From positions 14,244,157 through 14,308,156 of the forward strand of contig OU015566.1 in assembly GCA_907165135.1 (NCBI GenBank): a stretch of DNA of 64,000 bases. Reading direction: 5' to 3'. The notes beneath the pieces were generated by a model. That model did no database searches. It was not told the DNA's origin and worked only from the letters and a program-made list of their open reading frames with translations. Each line of letters begins with the position of its first letter. The first letter of the stretch is position 1. Origin of the DNA: Oikopleura dioica. Lineage: Eukaryota; Chordata; Appendicularia; Copelata; Oikopleuridae. Positions 11,904 to 21,316 of the stretch are shown one piece after another. A program made the position numbers and the translations under genes.

Positions 11904-13477
11904 TTACTCTTCCATTGTTGAAAATTTGGAGTTTCGATGTTGATGATGAAGGGGAAGGCTTTTGTAGCGATTGATCGTGAGTTTTTTCCGGTCTTTGTAG
12001 AATGGGTCTTTTTGCAGTTTTTCCCGGAGGCTTGCGGATACAGCAGGCATTCTAGCTTCAGTGAGATTGATGTCGGAAGGAGGAACTTACCGTATTTCGT
12101 AGGTGGAGTTAAAGTTCGAATGATCAGCAGTGAAATGATGCTGCGATTGAAAGAGCATCGGCATGAATCGAAAGCCCTTATTTTTTTTGAAATTGATTAG
12201 TAATTCATGAATTTTATTTCCTACCCATTTTGTCTCTGTGTTCAAGTAGCTCGTGCGCGCTTGACAGATCATTCCGGTTGATTCAACAATGCCTTCTAAA
12301 ATGACGATGATTTCAAAGTGCTTCTGGTTGATGTCTTCTTCTGACATTTCCCAGAGCGGTGACTTTTCGTTGATTTCATGGCAGACAATTAGCGGCTGAA
12401 AAAATGTCATCCATAAAACTTTCCATAGGAGTTTCCTATGACCCATCAATCGCTTACTGTAACCAGGAAGAGTTTGTCAGCTCCGGTGTCGAATCCTACG
12501 TTCATGTCTGTTTGCATAAGTGGAATAAATTCGCCCTCTGTTGTTTGCTTGTTTTTCACGAACTTAGCCCGAATTCTGCACTGAACAATCAAGGAGCTAC
12601 GCAAGTTTCCCACCCGAAACATCAGACAATATTTTCCATCGCGCTGAAAGCATGTTCTCAAATGTTAGCGGAAACCGCGCCTACTTGAGAAATGACAGCA
12701 TCGGTGCTAAAGATGAGTGTGTCCGTTCGATTTGTGGGTTTTGAGAGCTTGATGAAAATACAACCGACCATTACGGCGTCCACAAATGTTCCGATCAAGC
12801 ATTGGATCACGAGGGCGAGCACAGCCTCTTGAAATTGAGATTACGAGTCTTTGAAGCACTGTGTTGATACTGTACCTGGGCAGTTAGACTGTATGTTTCT
12901 CCGGCCGTAGCCGACGGTCGTTTCTGTTTCGAGAAAGAAGAGAAAAGCAGTCAAATAGCTTCGAACTCCGACGAAACACAAAGAATGGCGCTTGGCAACT
13001 GCTTGGGTTTTTCAAATTCTCTTCCTTGATTTCAAAAAAGAACCCAAAACCCAGTCCCGATCACCTCCGCATTTCGTTTGCCAATGCCAAGCGACAAAAG
13101 CCCTTCAAGAGGAAACATTTCCAGCGCATTTGTAACTTCATGATCTGGCATTATTTGCGGCTCCCCAGTTTCGTTGTAAAAAATAACCTTTGATCGAATT
13201 TCTTTCACTGCTTTATAAAAAAGCAGATCTCCGCGAAAATGAGCAATGACCCAGTAAACTCCGGAGAAAAGCAGCCACGTGATTGCATAAAAACTGAGGA
13301 TACTAGAGAGTTTCGTTGATTTTTGCCTTACCTGAGAAAAACTCCAAGAGAATAGGTCCATTTCAGGTCGACTAGAGTCGTGAAAAAGTCCTGCAAAAAC
13401 CGCTTCGTTTTCTCTTTTGCATCGTGGCGGATATTGCACTCGCCACTTTTCGTCATGAATCTTGGTCGCTTGGACAT
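11904..13477 (-). CDS. Inward-rectifier potassium channel (Kir family)
   Basis: The frame reads, in order: N-terminal cytoplasmic motif [11 protein letters not shown] (Kir K-x-G-x-CN); slide helix; TM1 [23 protein letters not shown]; a turret about 55 residues long; pore helix and filter [15 protein letters not shown]2 with [14 protein letters not shown]; then the cytoplasmic domain [58 protein letters not shown] and [13 protein letters not shown]. Most introns are 40-60 bp GT-AG. The C-terminal exon (12060-11904) ends STMEE. The extracellular turret is unusually long, and the join between it and the pore exon (about 13060 to 13010) does not fit a GT donor in phase; a GA donor is possible. 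It should form a tetrameric K+ channel. Subfamily is not assigned. Confidence 0.88.
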
Positions 13478-13499
13478 TCTCTTGGAAACTGTCGGAGTT

Positions 13500-13960
13500 C
13501 TACCCATTCTCCTCGTATTTTATTGCTCGTGGCCTGCCAATACTGCTTAAAATGACTTCTATGCGGTTAATCTCTTGCCATAAAATATTGAATCTTAAAA
13601 TGGTCGGACTAGGCGCCGATTGAAAACGATTGTGCATTACTGTCGTTCCATTTATCTCAAGGTCGCTGTCTAATGATCGCGAAAAAAGAAAGGGTTGATG
13701 ATTAGTGCGCTGCATTCTGAAACGATTTTCTTTTTGACCTTCACCAATGTCAACCGTATTCGTTCGATTCAAGGGTCATTTTTGTCGATGACAGTATCTA
13801 ACATTACACTTATTCGTGTCACTTTGTCATAGTAACGCATATTCACTGCTTGAAGAAAAACCTCAAAAGAAGATTCTGAGTCAATAAAAAACGAGGCGTT
13901 CTTCAAACACCAGTTGCTATTTAATCTGCTTCGAGTTCTTTTCACTCCCACAAATCTCAA
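13500..13960 (-). other. Uncharacterised open frames upstream of the Kir gene
   Basis: Two consecutive minus-strand frames (13960-13769 and 13772-13500) have protein-like composition (one contains KRTRSRLNSNWCLKNASFF, the other VILSSIGRPRAIKYEENG). They could be 5' exons of the Kir gene or remnants of a small gene. I found no domain and no splice pair that joins them in phase to the Kir start at 13477. Confidence 0.2.
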
Positions 13961-13962
13961 AA

Positions 13963-14505
13963 ATGAAACTTTCCTTTCTTTTCGCTTCTTCCGCTCTCGC
14001 CGCCAATACGAGAGGCACGAACGGAGACGCAGCCGAATTGAAGAAAAATGGCTTGACTACTGAAATTCTTCACTTCAAAGTCCATGGCAAAGACGTCGAC
14101 AAGTGGAACGAGCTTGATGATGAGATTTGGACGACTTACTTGGCCAAGCAAGACGGTTTTGTGAGAAAGACGACGAATGTGGACAGAACTTGCGATTTCA
14201 CCAAAGCTTCCAACTGCGATGTTTATAGCCATGTCGACTGGGAAACGTTCGACCAGTGGAAAGCTATCGATGAGAAAGAGCTTAACGATAAAACGAAGGT
14301 AAGATATCAGTATTAACTTCGTTCAAATGAGCATTTAAAGGAATTCGACGACGCTTGCGAAGCCGCTGGCATCACCCAAAAGATGGAAAATGCCGTTCCT
14401 CTTGGAACAACTGGACTTGCCGTCATTGCCTCGACGAGTTCCGCCGCATCTGTCACCGGGGCTCTTTTTGCTCTTGTCAGTTCCCTTGCTCTCTTCCATT
14501 TGTAA
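13963..14505 (+). CDS. Secreted, probably GPI-anchored ABM-type (dimeric alpha/beta barrel) protein
   Basis: Exons 13963-14298 and 14341-14505 are joined over a 42-bp GTAAGA...TTAAAG intron in phase 0. The product has about 166 residues. A short hydrophobic signal peptide (MKLSFLFASSALAA) leads into a single domain: TEILHFKVHGKDVDKW, EIWTTYLAKQDGFVRK, VYSHVDWETFDQWKAID. The pattern matches the small bacterial family TIGR03792 / ABM-like ferredoxin-fold proteins (remembered consensus: ...LRFKV...DAEIWT..LA.QPGF..KEVW......V..W.S..QWKAI). The C-terminus is a small-residue segment followed by a hydrophobic tail ending ALFALVSSLALFHL, typical of GPI-anchor signals. The gene is 32 bp from the stop of the convergent EF-hand gene. 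Enzymatic function is not known. Bacterial origin is an inference. Confidence 0.8.
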
Positions 14506-14537
14506 TTAAAAAAATTATCAATAAAAAGATTACAATT

Positions 14538-15558
14538 TTAATTTTCATCAAAGTCAGCAGCAAAAAGGTTGGTCGGAGCACCAAGCCATTCGTTTGTCTC
14601 TTTCAAGGTTTGCTTCTTGAGTTCTTCTTTCCAAATTTGCGAGGCATTTTCAATTTCTGTTGCTTCGGCGAGAATTCTAGCGACGATTTGCGCCATCTAA
14701 AATGATGCTTCACCATCCCTTCTCAGGACATTTTCTTACCTTGAAACCATCAACCGGATAAGTGACTGTATTTTCAATCCGCTTGAGCATTTCAATCACT
14801 CCATCGCGCCACATGATTTCTTTAAAATTGACGGCGAAAAGCTCCCAGAACTTCTCAAATTCTTTTTCTTCGAGGATTCTGTTGAAATTTCCGTCCAAAT
14901 TGGTCAAAACAGTTCTTCCACAGGCGCCTTAAAATTGCATTCTAGCGCCTTTTCTTCAAACGAATTCCCCTCAAACCTGAAACTCCCGCGACAAAATGCA
15001 AAAACTCGTGCTTCGATAGTTGGTCGTTCATGTTTTTATCCACATACGGCCAGAACTTGTCCGAAATCAAAGCGATATTGATCGGTACTTTGTTTTCCAA
15101 AATCTTCATGAAGTAATTTCCGCAAATGATCAAATTGTCTTTTGTTATAAAATCGCTCTTTTTCTTGTTGCAGAATTTCCACAGCTTTTCCAGCGCACTA
15201 GAATCATGATAAAAGCACGTAAAAAAGAATAAAAGAGGACTTACTCTTTCGGGTAGTTTTGAAAAATCCTCGAAGAATCCTTGTTCGTCGGATCCCCCAA
15301 AATTCTGAAGATAATGTCCAACTCTGTCTCGTATCTTTCAACCAGCGCCCTCATCTTCATCTTCATTTCTCTCTCCCTCTTTTCATCCTTTTCTCTTTCG
15401 TCCAGCTGCATCTGCGCGTGCAAGTCTTCAGTAAGCGCGCTGATGTAGCCTCGCATGTCTTGCATGATCTCGGATTCGAGGAAGAAGAGGACGTAGATGC
15501 TCGTAGAAATCCATAACGAAGAAAAGGCTAGGAGGTACTTTTGTCTTGTGGAAAACAT
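14538..15558 (-). CDS. Membrane-anchored EF-hand protein
   Basis: Four exons on the minus strand: 15558-15245, about 15197-14990, about 14939-14742 and 14697-14538. They are joined by 40-50 bp introns; the third acceptor (TTTTAAG) restores frame. The N-terminus is short and basic followed by a hydrophobic helix (YLLAFSSLWISTSIYVLFF), a signal anchor or signal peptide. Then comes a charged coiled coil (EREKDEKREREMKMKM). The C-terminal half has EF-hand loops: DKNMNDQLSKHE and DGNFNRILEEKE both fit D-x-N-x-N/D-x-I/L-x-x-x-E, and a weaker one lies at NKKKSDFITKDN. The likely role is Ca2+ binding at or inside the ER/secretory membrane. I cannot assign an orthologue. The protein ends FAADFDEN. Confidence 0.75.
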
Positions 15559-15559
15559 T

Positions 15560-16407
15560 GTTTATTGCGAAAAGAGGAAGGGGAAAAAGATGAATTTTCA
15601 CTTGGAAGATGATTTTTACGAGTCTCGGGAGAAGGTCAACTCAAAGGTACAAAACGAACGCCGGAAAGATCATAGGCTTTGACGGATCTTTTCTTCTTAG
15701 AGACAATACCAACCAATATATCAGGGGACTGGTCTAACCACTATCAAGAAGTGAAAGCCCAGATTTACCTTACTAAACAGTTAGTTATTTACTTCCAAAA
15801 AATTGGCTCAAGATGGTCGATTTTCCATGAATTACCGACTATTTTTTGCATCACACTATTCAGAGCTGAAGCGTTTAGGACAATTTTCGGGCTGTTTTTG
15901 GTTAAAAAAAATAATTAATAATTTATTAAATAAATAATTTATCGTAGAAAAAAGCTAGTTGAAGAGTGTTTGCACGAGCCTCACCTTATTTCCTAGAATA
16001 CCGGTAGTCGCTTCATTACCTTTGACCCTCGCGGTATCATAAAACCTAAATCAGATGTTATTATTATGAATCGTCTCTATTTCCTAAATCGTAAATCATC
16101 ATAAACCGTGAACAAGCCCAAAAATGTCCTGAGTTCGTATGAATCATGCTCGTTTGATTTCTGGCGCTGCTCGGAGCAGTGCCGCCCACGCCCGAATGAA
16201 TCGCCAATTCATCCAAAGAAGCCACTCCGACGAGTAATTTTTCCTGTTTTTGCCCTTTTTTCTTCTGTCTGGGATCGAAGCCGTCTGAAAAAAAAGAAAC
16301 AAGGAAAAAGAGAGATAAAGAAGCCGAAAACTTGCCGGAAAAGAACTAAAACTTGGGAATCTTTGGAATTCAAACTTCGGAGAAATTGGGAGAAAAAGAA
16401 GGAATTA
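15560..16407. other. Intergenic region upstream of jun
   Basis: No supported gene. A plus-strand frame runs through 16108-16440 (Lys/Arg-rich), but it has no ATG before 16408. The end of the frame is the first jun coding exon; the rest is probably 5' UTR or upstream sequence of jun. The AT-rich block 15900-15960 has several AATAAT/TTTATT runs. Confidence 0.4.
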
Positions 16408-18673
16408 ATGCAGGCCCCAGTTCAGAAGAAAGTTTTTACGTAAGTTCAATGATCAATTAATTTAACCGTTGAATAGTTTGATGATTTCAAAAAAAATTTC
16501 GCGGGCCTGGAAATCGTCAAAAAACTTCTTGTCTAGTTTTGAAGAGCTCGTCGAGACGAGTCGAATGATATATAAAACTCCAGATAGTTTTAAGATTTTC
16601 CGCCAAAAAAAGTGATAAGAAGGTGTCTTATCAAAAATTTTCTGACCGGCGCCGTTTTTGTTCTAGAAAAGCTGAGGTGATGCTTGACCCCGGAAAATGA
16701 TCCTCATGAGCTGTTCTATTCCGGCAAAAAATTTCAGCTCGTCATCATTTACCCAGCCGAGTTTATCGTTAAATTTCATTTTCCAAAGAAAATGGGACTG
16801 TAAATGGGCCGGAAACTAGGAACGTGCAGCGACAACAAAATGCACTATTTTTTGATTTTTCGCTGATAAGCACAGCAGGATATGTGATGACGACCTGAAA
16901 TTTTTTGCCGGAATAGACCAGACCATGAGGATCATTTTCCGGGGTCAAGCATCACCTCAGCTTTTCTAGAACAAAAACGGCGCCGGTCAGAAAATTTTTG
17001 ATAAGACACCTTCTTATCACTTTTTTTGGCGGAAAATCTTAAAACTATCTGGAGTTTTATATATCATTCGACTCGTCTCGAAGAGCTCTTCAAAACTAGT
17101 CAAGAAGTTTTTTGACGATTTCCGAGCCCGCGAAATTTTTTTTAAAATCATCTTTCAATCCCTAGGTAGTATTTTTTTGATAAGCCCAATTCTAGTGAGC
17201 GGATAAAAGAAAAGCGCCCGCCCGGTTTCAACTTGGGAATTCGAACGAACACGACTTCCGCGACGCTTTCTACGCCCGATTTGAAAAAAGCTCTCCAGGT
17301 CAGTCAAGTTCCAATTTCTTGCGTCCTTGTTTACGATACGGGCGGTCCTAATCATCCCTTTTCGCCATTTGTAGCGGTCAAATGTTGCCGCAGCCCTCGG
17401 GTTATCGCCTAGTCATCTTCCTAGTCATCTAGTGGCTTTAAATTATCGAGGGAATTGAGGAATTGGTGGAAACGCGAGAGATCAAGTCCGTTATTAATTT
17501 CATATCTTTCTTTCGAGTGGCTCGAGTAATTATCAATTTGTATTGTAAGTGGGGTTGAGCAGGAAACAACTTTTTTTATCTGAATGGAGCTTACTATTGA
17601 GTCTTGACTCAACACGCGTTGTTTTTTCTTTGAAAATGAAAGCAATCAATATTAACCCATTCGAGCATGAAAGTCAAAAACAATCCCATTTTCTGTCTGG
17701 GCCTGGCAACCTGTGTAAAAAACCTGAGTCAGAGCTAAGATGAAAAGCAACGCGGCTTCTCCTTTTAGCTCTTTAGACCCTGACACAGTTTTTTTACACA
17801 GGTTGCCAGGCCCAGACCGAAAACGGGATTGTTTCTGGCATTCACGCTAGAATGGGTTAATATTGATTGCTTCCATGTTCAAAGAAAGTTGCATATTATT
17901 CAGAAAATAATTATTCATTAATTCCATAATGAAAGATCTATATATCGAGTTTCGTGCCATCTGAAAGAACCCGAGTTAATTGCCATCACATGAGTAAATT
18001 TATAGACGCCCGATTTGGATCGAATTCTCACTTCAAACCTCAACGATCTGAGCAGCGATTCCACCCAGCGTCAAGCAGCAACGATCAAGCAAGACCCCGA
18101 TTCGGTTTCTGAGCAAGAGACGATCAACTTGAGCACGAGTCCGCCCGTCGCGATGAATTCTGGAAACGAAACGCAAGTTATAAACCAAACCGACCAGCAT
18201 TTGTCTTCAAGCAGCCAAAATGCTATTCCAATGATGACGACATTCGCCGTTGTTCAGGATCGAAACACAAATCTACCAAGTAAGATCATTTTGCTCTGAA
18301 AGTCGTTGTTGATTTCAGTAGTTGTCCCGGTCGATTTGGAGAAACAAGAGGAAGAAAAAGTTGAAAGAAAACGAGAAAGAAATCGAATCGCAGCGACCAA
18401 GTGTAGAAAGAGGAAAATAGAACGGATAAATATCTTGGAAGAAGAGGTAAATAGAAATTAAAGAGAATTACTGTTTCACTTTAAATTTAAAAAATCCTTA
18501 TTATGGGACTTCAATTTTTGTTTCAGGTAAAAATGCTGAACGAAAAAATGAGCGAGCACATGAACACAAAACGCAAGCTTCAAATCGAGATCGACGAGTT
18601 GCGCAATCGCATCCGCGCTCATGTGAAACAGGGCTGCAAGAATCTCGAAGAATATCTTGTCGACACCCCCTAA
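16408..18673 (+). CDS. jun: Jun-family bZIP transcription factor (AP-1)
   Basis: Coding exons: 16408-16439, 17196-17298, 18006-18279, about 18319-18446 and 18525-18673. The splice phases all agree. The N-terminus keeps the Jun docking region as two tandem S/T-P-D-L motifs, [11 protein letters not shown] and TPDLDRIL, split by an intron, matching the SPDV...SPELERL order of vertebrate c-Jun. The C-terminus is a bZIP: basic region [18 protein letters not shown], then leucines in heptads (LEEEV, LNEKM, ...) and the Jun tail [13 protein letters not shown]. The total is about 228 residues, shorter than c-Jun (about 330) mainly in the middle. The start ATG is the first in frame. It should bind TRE/AP-1 sites as homodimer or with Fos. 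Introns 1 and 2 each contain a hairpin element. Confidence 0.92.
16479..17153. repeat. Long inverted-repeat (hairpin) element in jun intron 1
   Basis: Left arm 16479-16752 and right arm 16880-17153 are near-perfect reverse complements, with about 127 bp of unrelated centre. The ends read GATGATTTCAAAAAAAATTT and the matching ...AAATTTTTTTTAAAATCATC. Internal landmarks in both arms include CCCCGGAAAATGATCCTCAT and TATTCCGGCAAAAAATTTCA. There is no coding capacity, so it is a foldback/MITE-like element. It takes up nearly all of intron 1. Confidence 0.85.
17626..17887. repeat. Hairpin element in jun intron 2 carrying the CCTGAGTCAG block
   Basis: Arms run from 17626 (CTTTGAAAATGAAAGCAATC) and to 17887 (the reverse complement, GATTGCTTCCATGTTCAAAG). 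Each arm contains TGGGCCTGGCAACCTGTGTA (or its complement) next to a CTGAGTCAG/CTGACACAG block. That block recurs at 38.7, 39.7, 41.3, 51.8 and 61.1 kb, so this is one member of a dispersed family. Confidence 0.8.
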
Positions 18674-20412
18674 AAGCCTAAAACAACCATCTTTACTGCT
18701 CAACATCGCTAATTAATTTCTTCCGATTCTTTTCCTCCTGCGTAATCGACCATAATTACGCGGTATCAATGTAAAATTAAAAAAGAGGAGTGCGTTATCG
18801 CTTCTTTATCATTTTTCAAAAACGATAAAGTGGAAATAATTATTATTTCGAAAATACAATTTTCTGATGAAAGATTCTTTAGACGCACTTCTCCTTTCTT
18901 CACTAGAATTCGCTCATGATTCCCGCTCAATCTCTCTAAGAAGACTTCAGATAGTTCTATATTCAATCAACCAGTCTAAACTCGCTTTCACCCGTTATTG
19001 ATCTTGATCTGTGAGACAGTATGATAATAAATATAACGGATAAAATTCAAAAGAGTTCTAGCCAAATCTCTCAATGATATTTCAATCTCCAAGTTATTCA
19101 ATGAATATGTTATAATGTTATTCAAATGGCATTTGGGATCTACTCTCAAGCCGGTTAGAATGTTTTTTTTATGAAATTTTTCATGTTTATTCGCTTTTTT
19201 CGTTGGATTGATTGAGTTTTTAAAGGTTTTTCATATTAAATTATAATTTTTTTCAGATACAAATAAATATCGATCTTAATTACTTGATTTGTTGCGTGTA
19301 GTATAGCTGGTTTCCGAAATCCATAAACAGAAGCATAATTGAATTAAGGAAAAAATATCAAACATATTAATAAAGCAGACAGTAGAGGAAATCACTGATA
19401 AGTCTTTTTTTTCTAGGCTTTGCAAGAGTGAAGGTTAGCAGGAAGGTCGTTTAAGGGGGGAGGGTCGACGAGAATTTTTTCAGGGGTGATCGTAATTTCG
19501 CTTATACACACAGTCAGTATATGAATCTTATATTTTTGGAATCTACAGATTCTCCCAAATCTGTTGTGTTTAAGGGGGAGGTCGACGAGAATCGGGATTT
19601 CTGTGACCAAAAATGCGGAAAAACCTGCTTAGATAGGCAAATTCTGACTTTTTACGTGGAAAGAAAAGGGTCTGAAAAATACAGCGGCGAAAATGAAAAA
19701 AAAATTTTTTCCAAAAAATTTTGTAAAATTTAGGTCAAAGTGGGGGTGTCTCCTGACCAAAAATTCTCAAAAACGGGATTTTTTTTTCTTCATCAAATAC
19801 TTTTAAAAGTAAGTTTAAACCCTTGAAAATACAGCGGCGACAATGAAAAAAGGGATGCTTATCGTGAAAATTTTTTTACTGTTGATTAAAAATATCCGAT
19901 TTGCCTAAAAATCGTCAGTTTTGCTCATTTTTCATAGGGAATTTTACCAAAATCGCGGAGACTCAGAATTTTTTACTGATAATGATTAAAAAATCATCAA
20001 GAAACAATATCTAGCACATAAAAATTTGATAAGGATTATTTTTGGGTGATATAACCAACTTTTAACTTTCGTAAAATCTCGGAATCCAGACACAAAATCG
20101 AAAATTTTGTTAAAAAAAGCTTATCAATGCCCAAAAAGCTGGAGACCAAAAATGCTCCTTTTTTATTGAGGAATCCAAAAATATAATCAAAATTTTGAAA
20201 AAACGAAAAAATTTTTCTCGTCGACCCCTCCTTAAGTGTCATCCAACTAAATCGAAGAATCACCCAACTTAAGGCTCCTTTTTAAATCTACTGTCATCCA
20301 AAAAGGGGCCTTAAGTTAGGGTTTCACTGTATAAAATAAGGAAACAAATTAACCACTTTACTAATGAGTCTAGTGTGACAAATGGGCCATTTGAAATGGC
20401 GAACCATTTTCC
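18674..20412. other. AT-rich intergenic region without supported genes
   Basis: No coding frame with good splice or composition support was seen. The segment is AT-rich and contains two copies of a GGTCGACGAGAAT motif about 115 bp apart (19462 and 19578), and a third related GTCGACCCCTCC near 20220. A CTTAAGG-bounded short repeat (about 20225-20330) resembles the AAGGACCCC element family seen elsewhere. Confidence 0.35.
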
Positions 20413-21026
20413 TTATACTAGTTTTACAACGTCGCTTTCTTCGAATGGAACTCTGCACATCGGACAGGTCTTAAGATCTTCTCTACTAAGACAGGACAAG
20501 CAAAAAGTATGGAAACATTTCGTGATAACCGATTGACGACGTTGATCATTGTCATATTCGAAGCTGCATACTCTGCATTCGCAACTGGGGCTCCCTAACC
20601 ATTTTCATGAAATTTCGGTTTTATTTTTATGAGCTGACCTTTTTGTTCTTGCCTCTTTCTGAACTGTTGGATAATCTCATTCTTTTTTCTTTCAAACGAA
20701 ATCATGTCTTTTTTTATTTTCTCCATCTTCCGATCATCCATGTTTTGGAATATTGTGATTTTGTTAAAGCCTTTTCCTCGTTGTTTATTGAGTTTAAGAA
20801 GGCGTGCCTCTTCTTGGCATAAATGGAAAATAATCTTTCCCAGTTCTTCTTGCAAAGCTTGGTATTCAAAGCAACGAGTTTTCAGGTCGCTTTTAAATTC
20901 ATCCGTAAGAGTGGATATGTCACTATGCCAAGCTCCTATCAACCTCAATTGATCTTTTGTACAATGTTCTCTCTGATTCTTAAATCCTGAGCATGGTGCT
21001 GATTTCGATTCTATCTTGGAAAGCAT
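20413..21026 (-). CDS. C-terminal RING-finger protein with coiled coil
   Basis: Two exons, 21026-20640 and about 20595-20413, flank a 44-bp GTCAGC...GGTTAG intron (phase 1). The first 125 residues are polar and helical, with a basic coiled-coil stretch (RKMEKIKKDMISFERKKNE). The last 60 residues form a C3HC4-type RING: CRVC, then CFHTFCLSC and CPMC, with the linker residues expected between metal pairs. The product is about 190 residues and probably an E3 ubiquitin ligase. No transmembrane segment or other domain is visible, and orthology is not assigned. Confidence 0.78.
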
Positions 21027-21316
21027 TCTTTTTCAATGTTTTTTACTCTTAGACAAACTTCACTTGTGAGAAACCCGACATCGCAAGGCTGATAATAAAA
21101 AGGAAAACGAATTCACTAGCATGAATATCTTCATTATTCACAGTCGTTAAAAGATTCTCGCCTCTATCTGGTATTTTTCCATTTTTATTTAACTTTTTCT
21201 TTGCATTGATGGCATTTTCGAAGGTTTTTCTTTGAGATGAGTATTCATTTTTTGAAAGATCAAGTTTTTCAATAATCGTTTTGTTTTTTGTTGCTTTTCT
21301 TCTGTTTCGTTAGCAT

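Noticed and set aside
16108-16407. Long plus-strand frame rich in Lys/Arg upstream of jun
   Set aside because: It begins with GTG and has no ATG until 16408; the start used by jun is the first in-frame ATG, so most of this stretch is probably untranslated.
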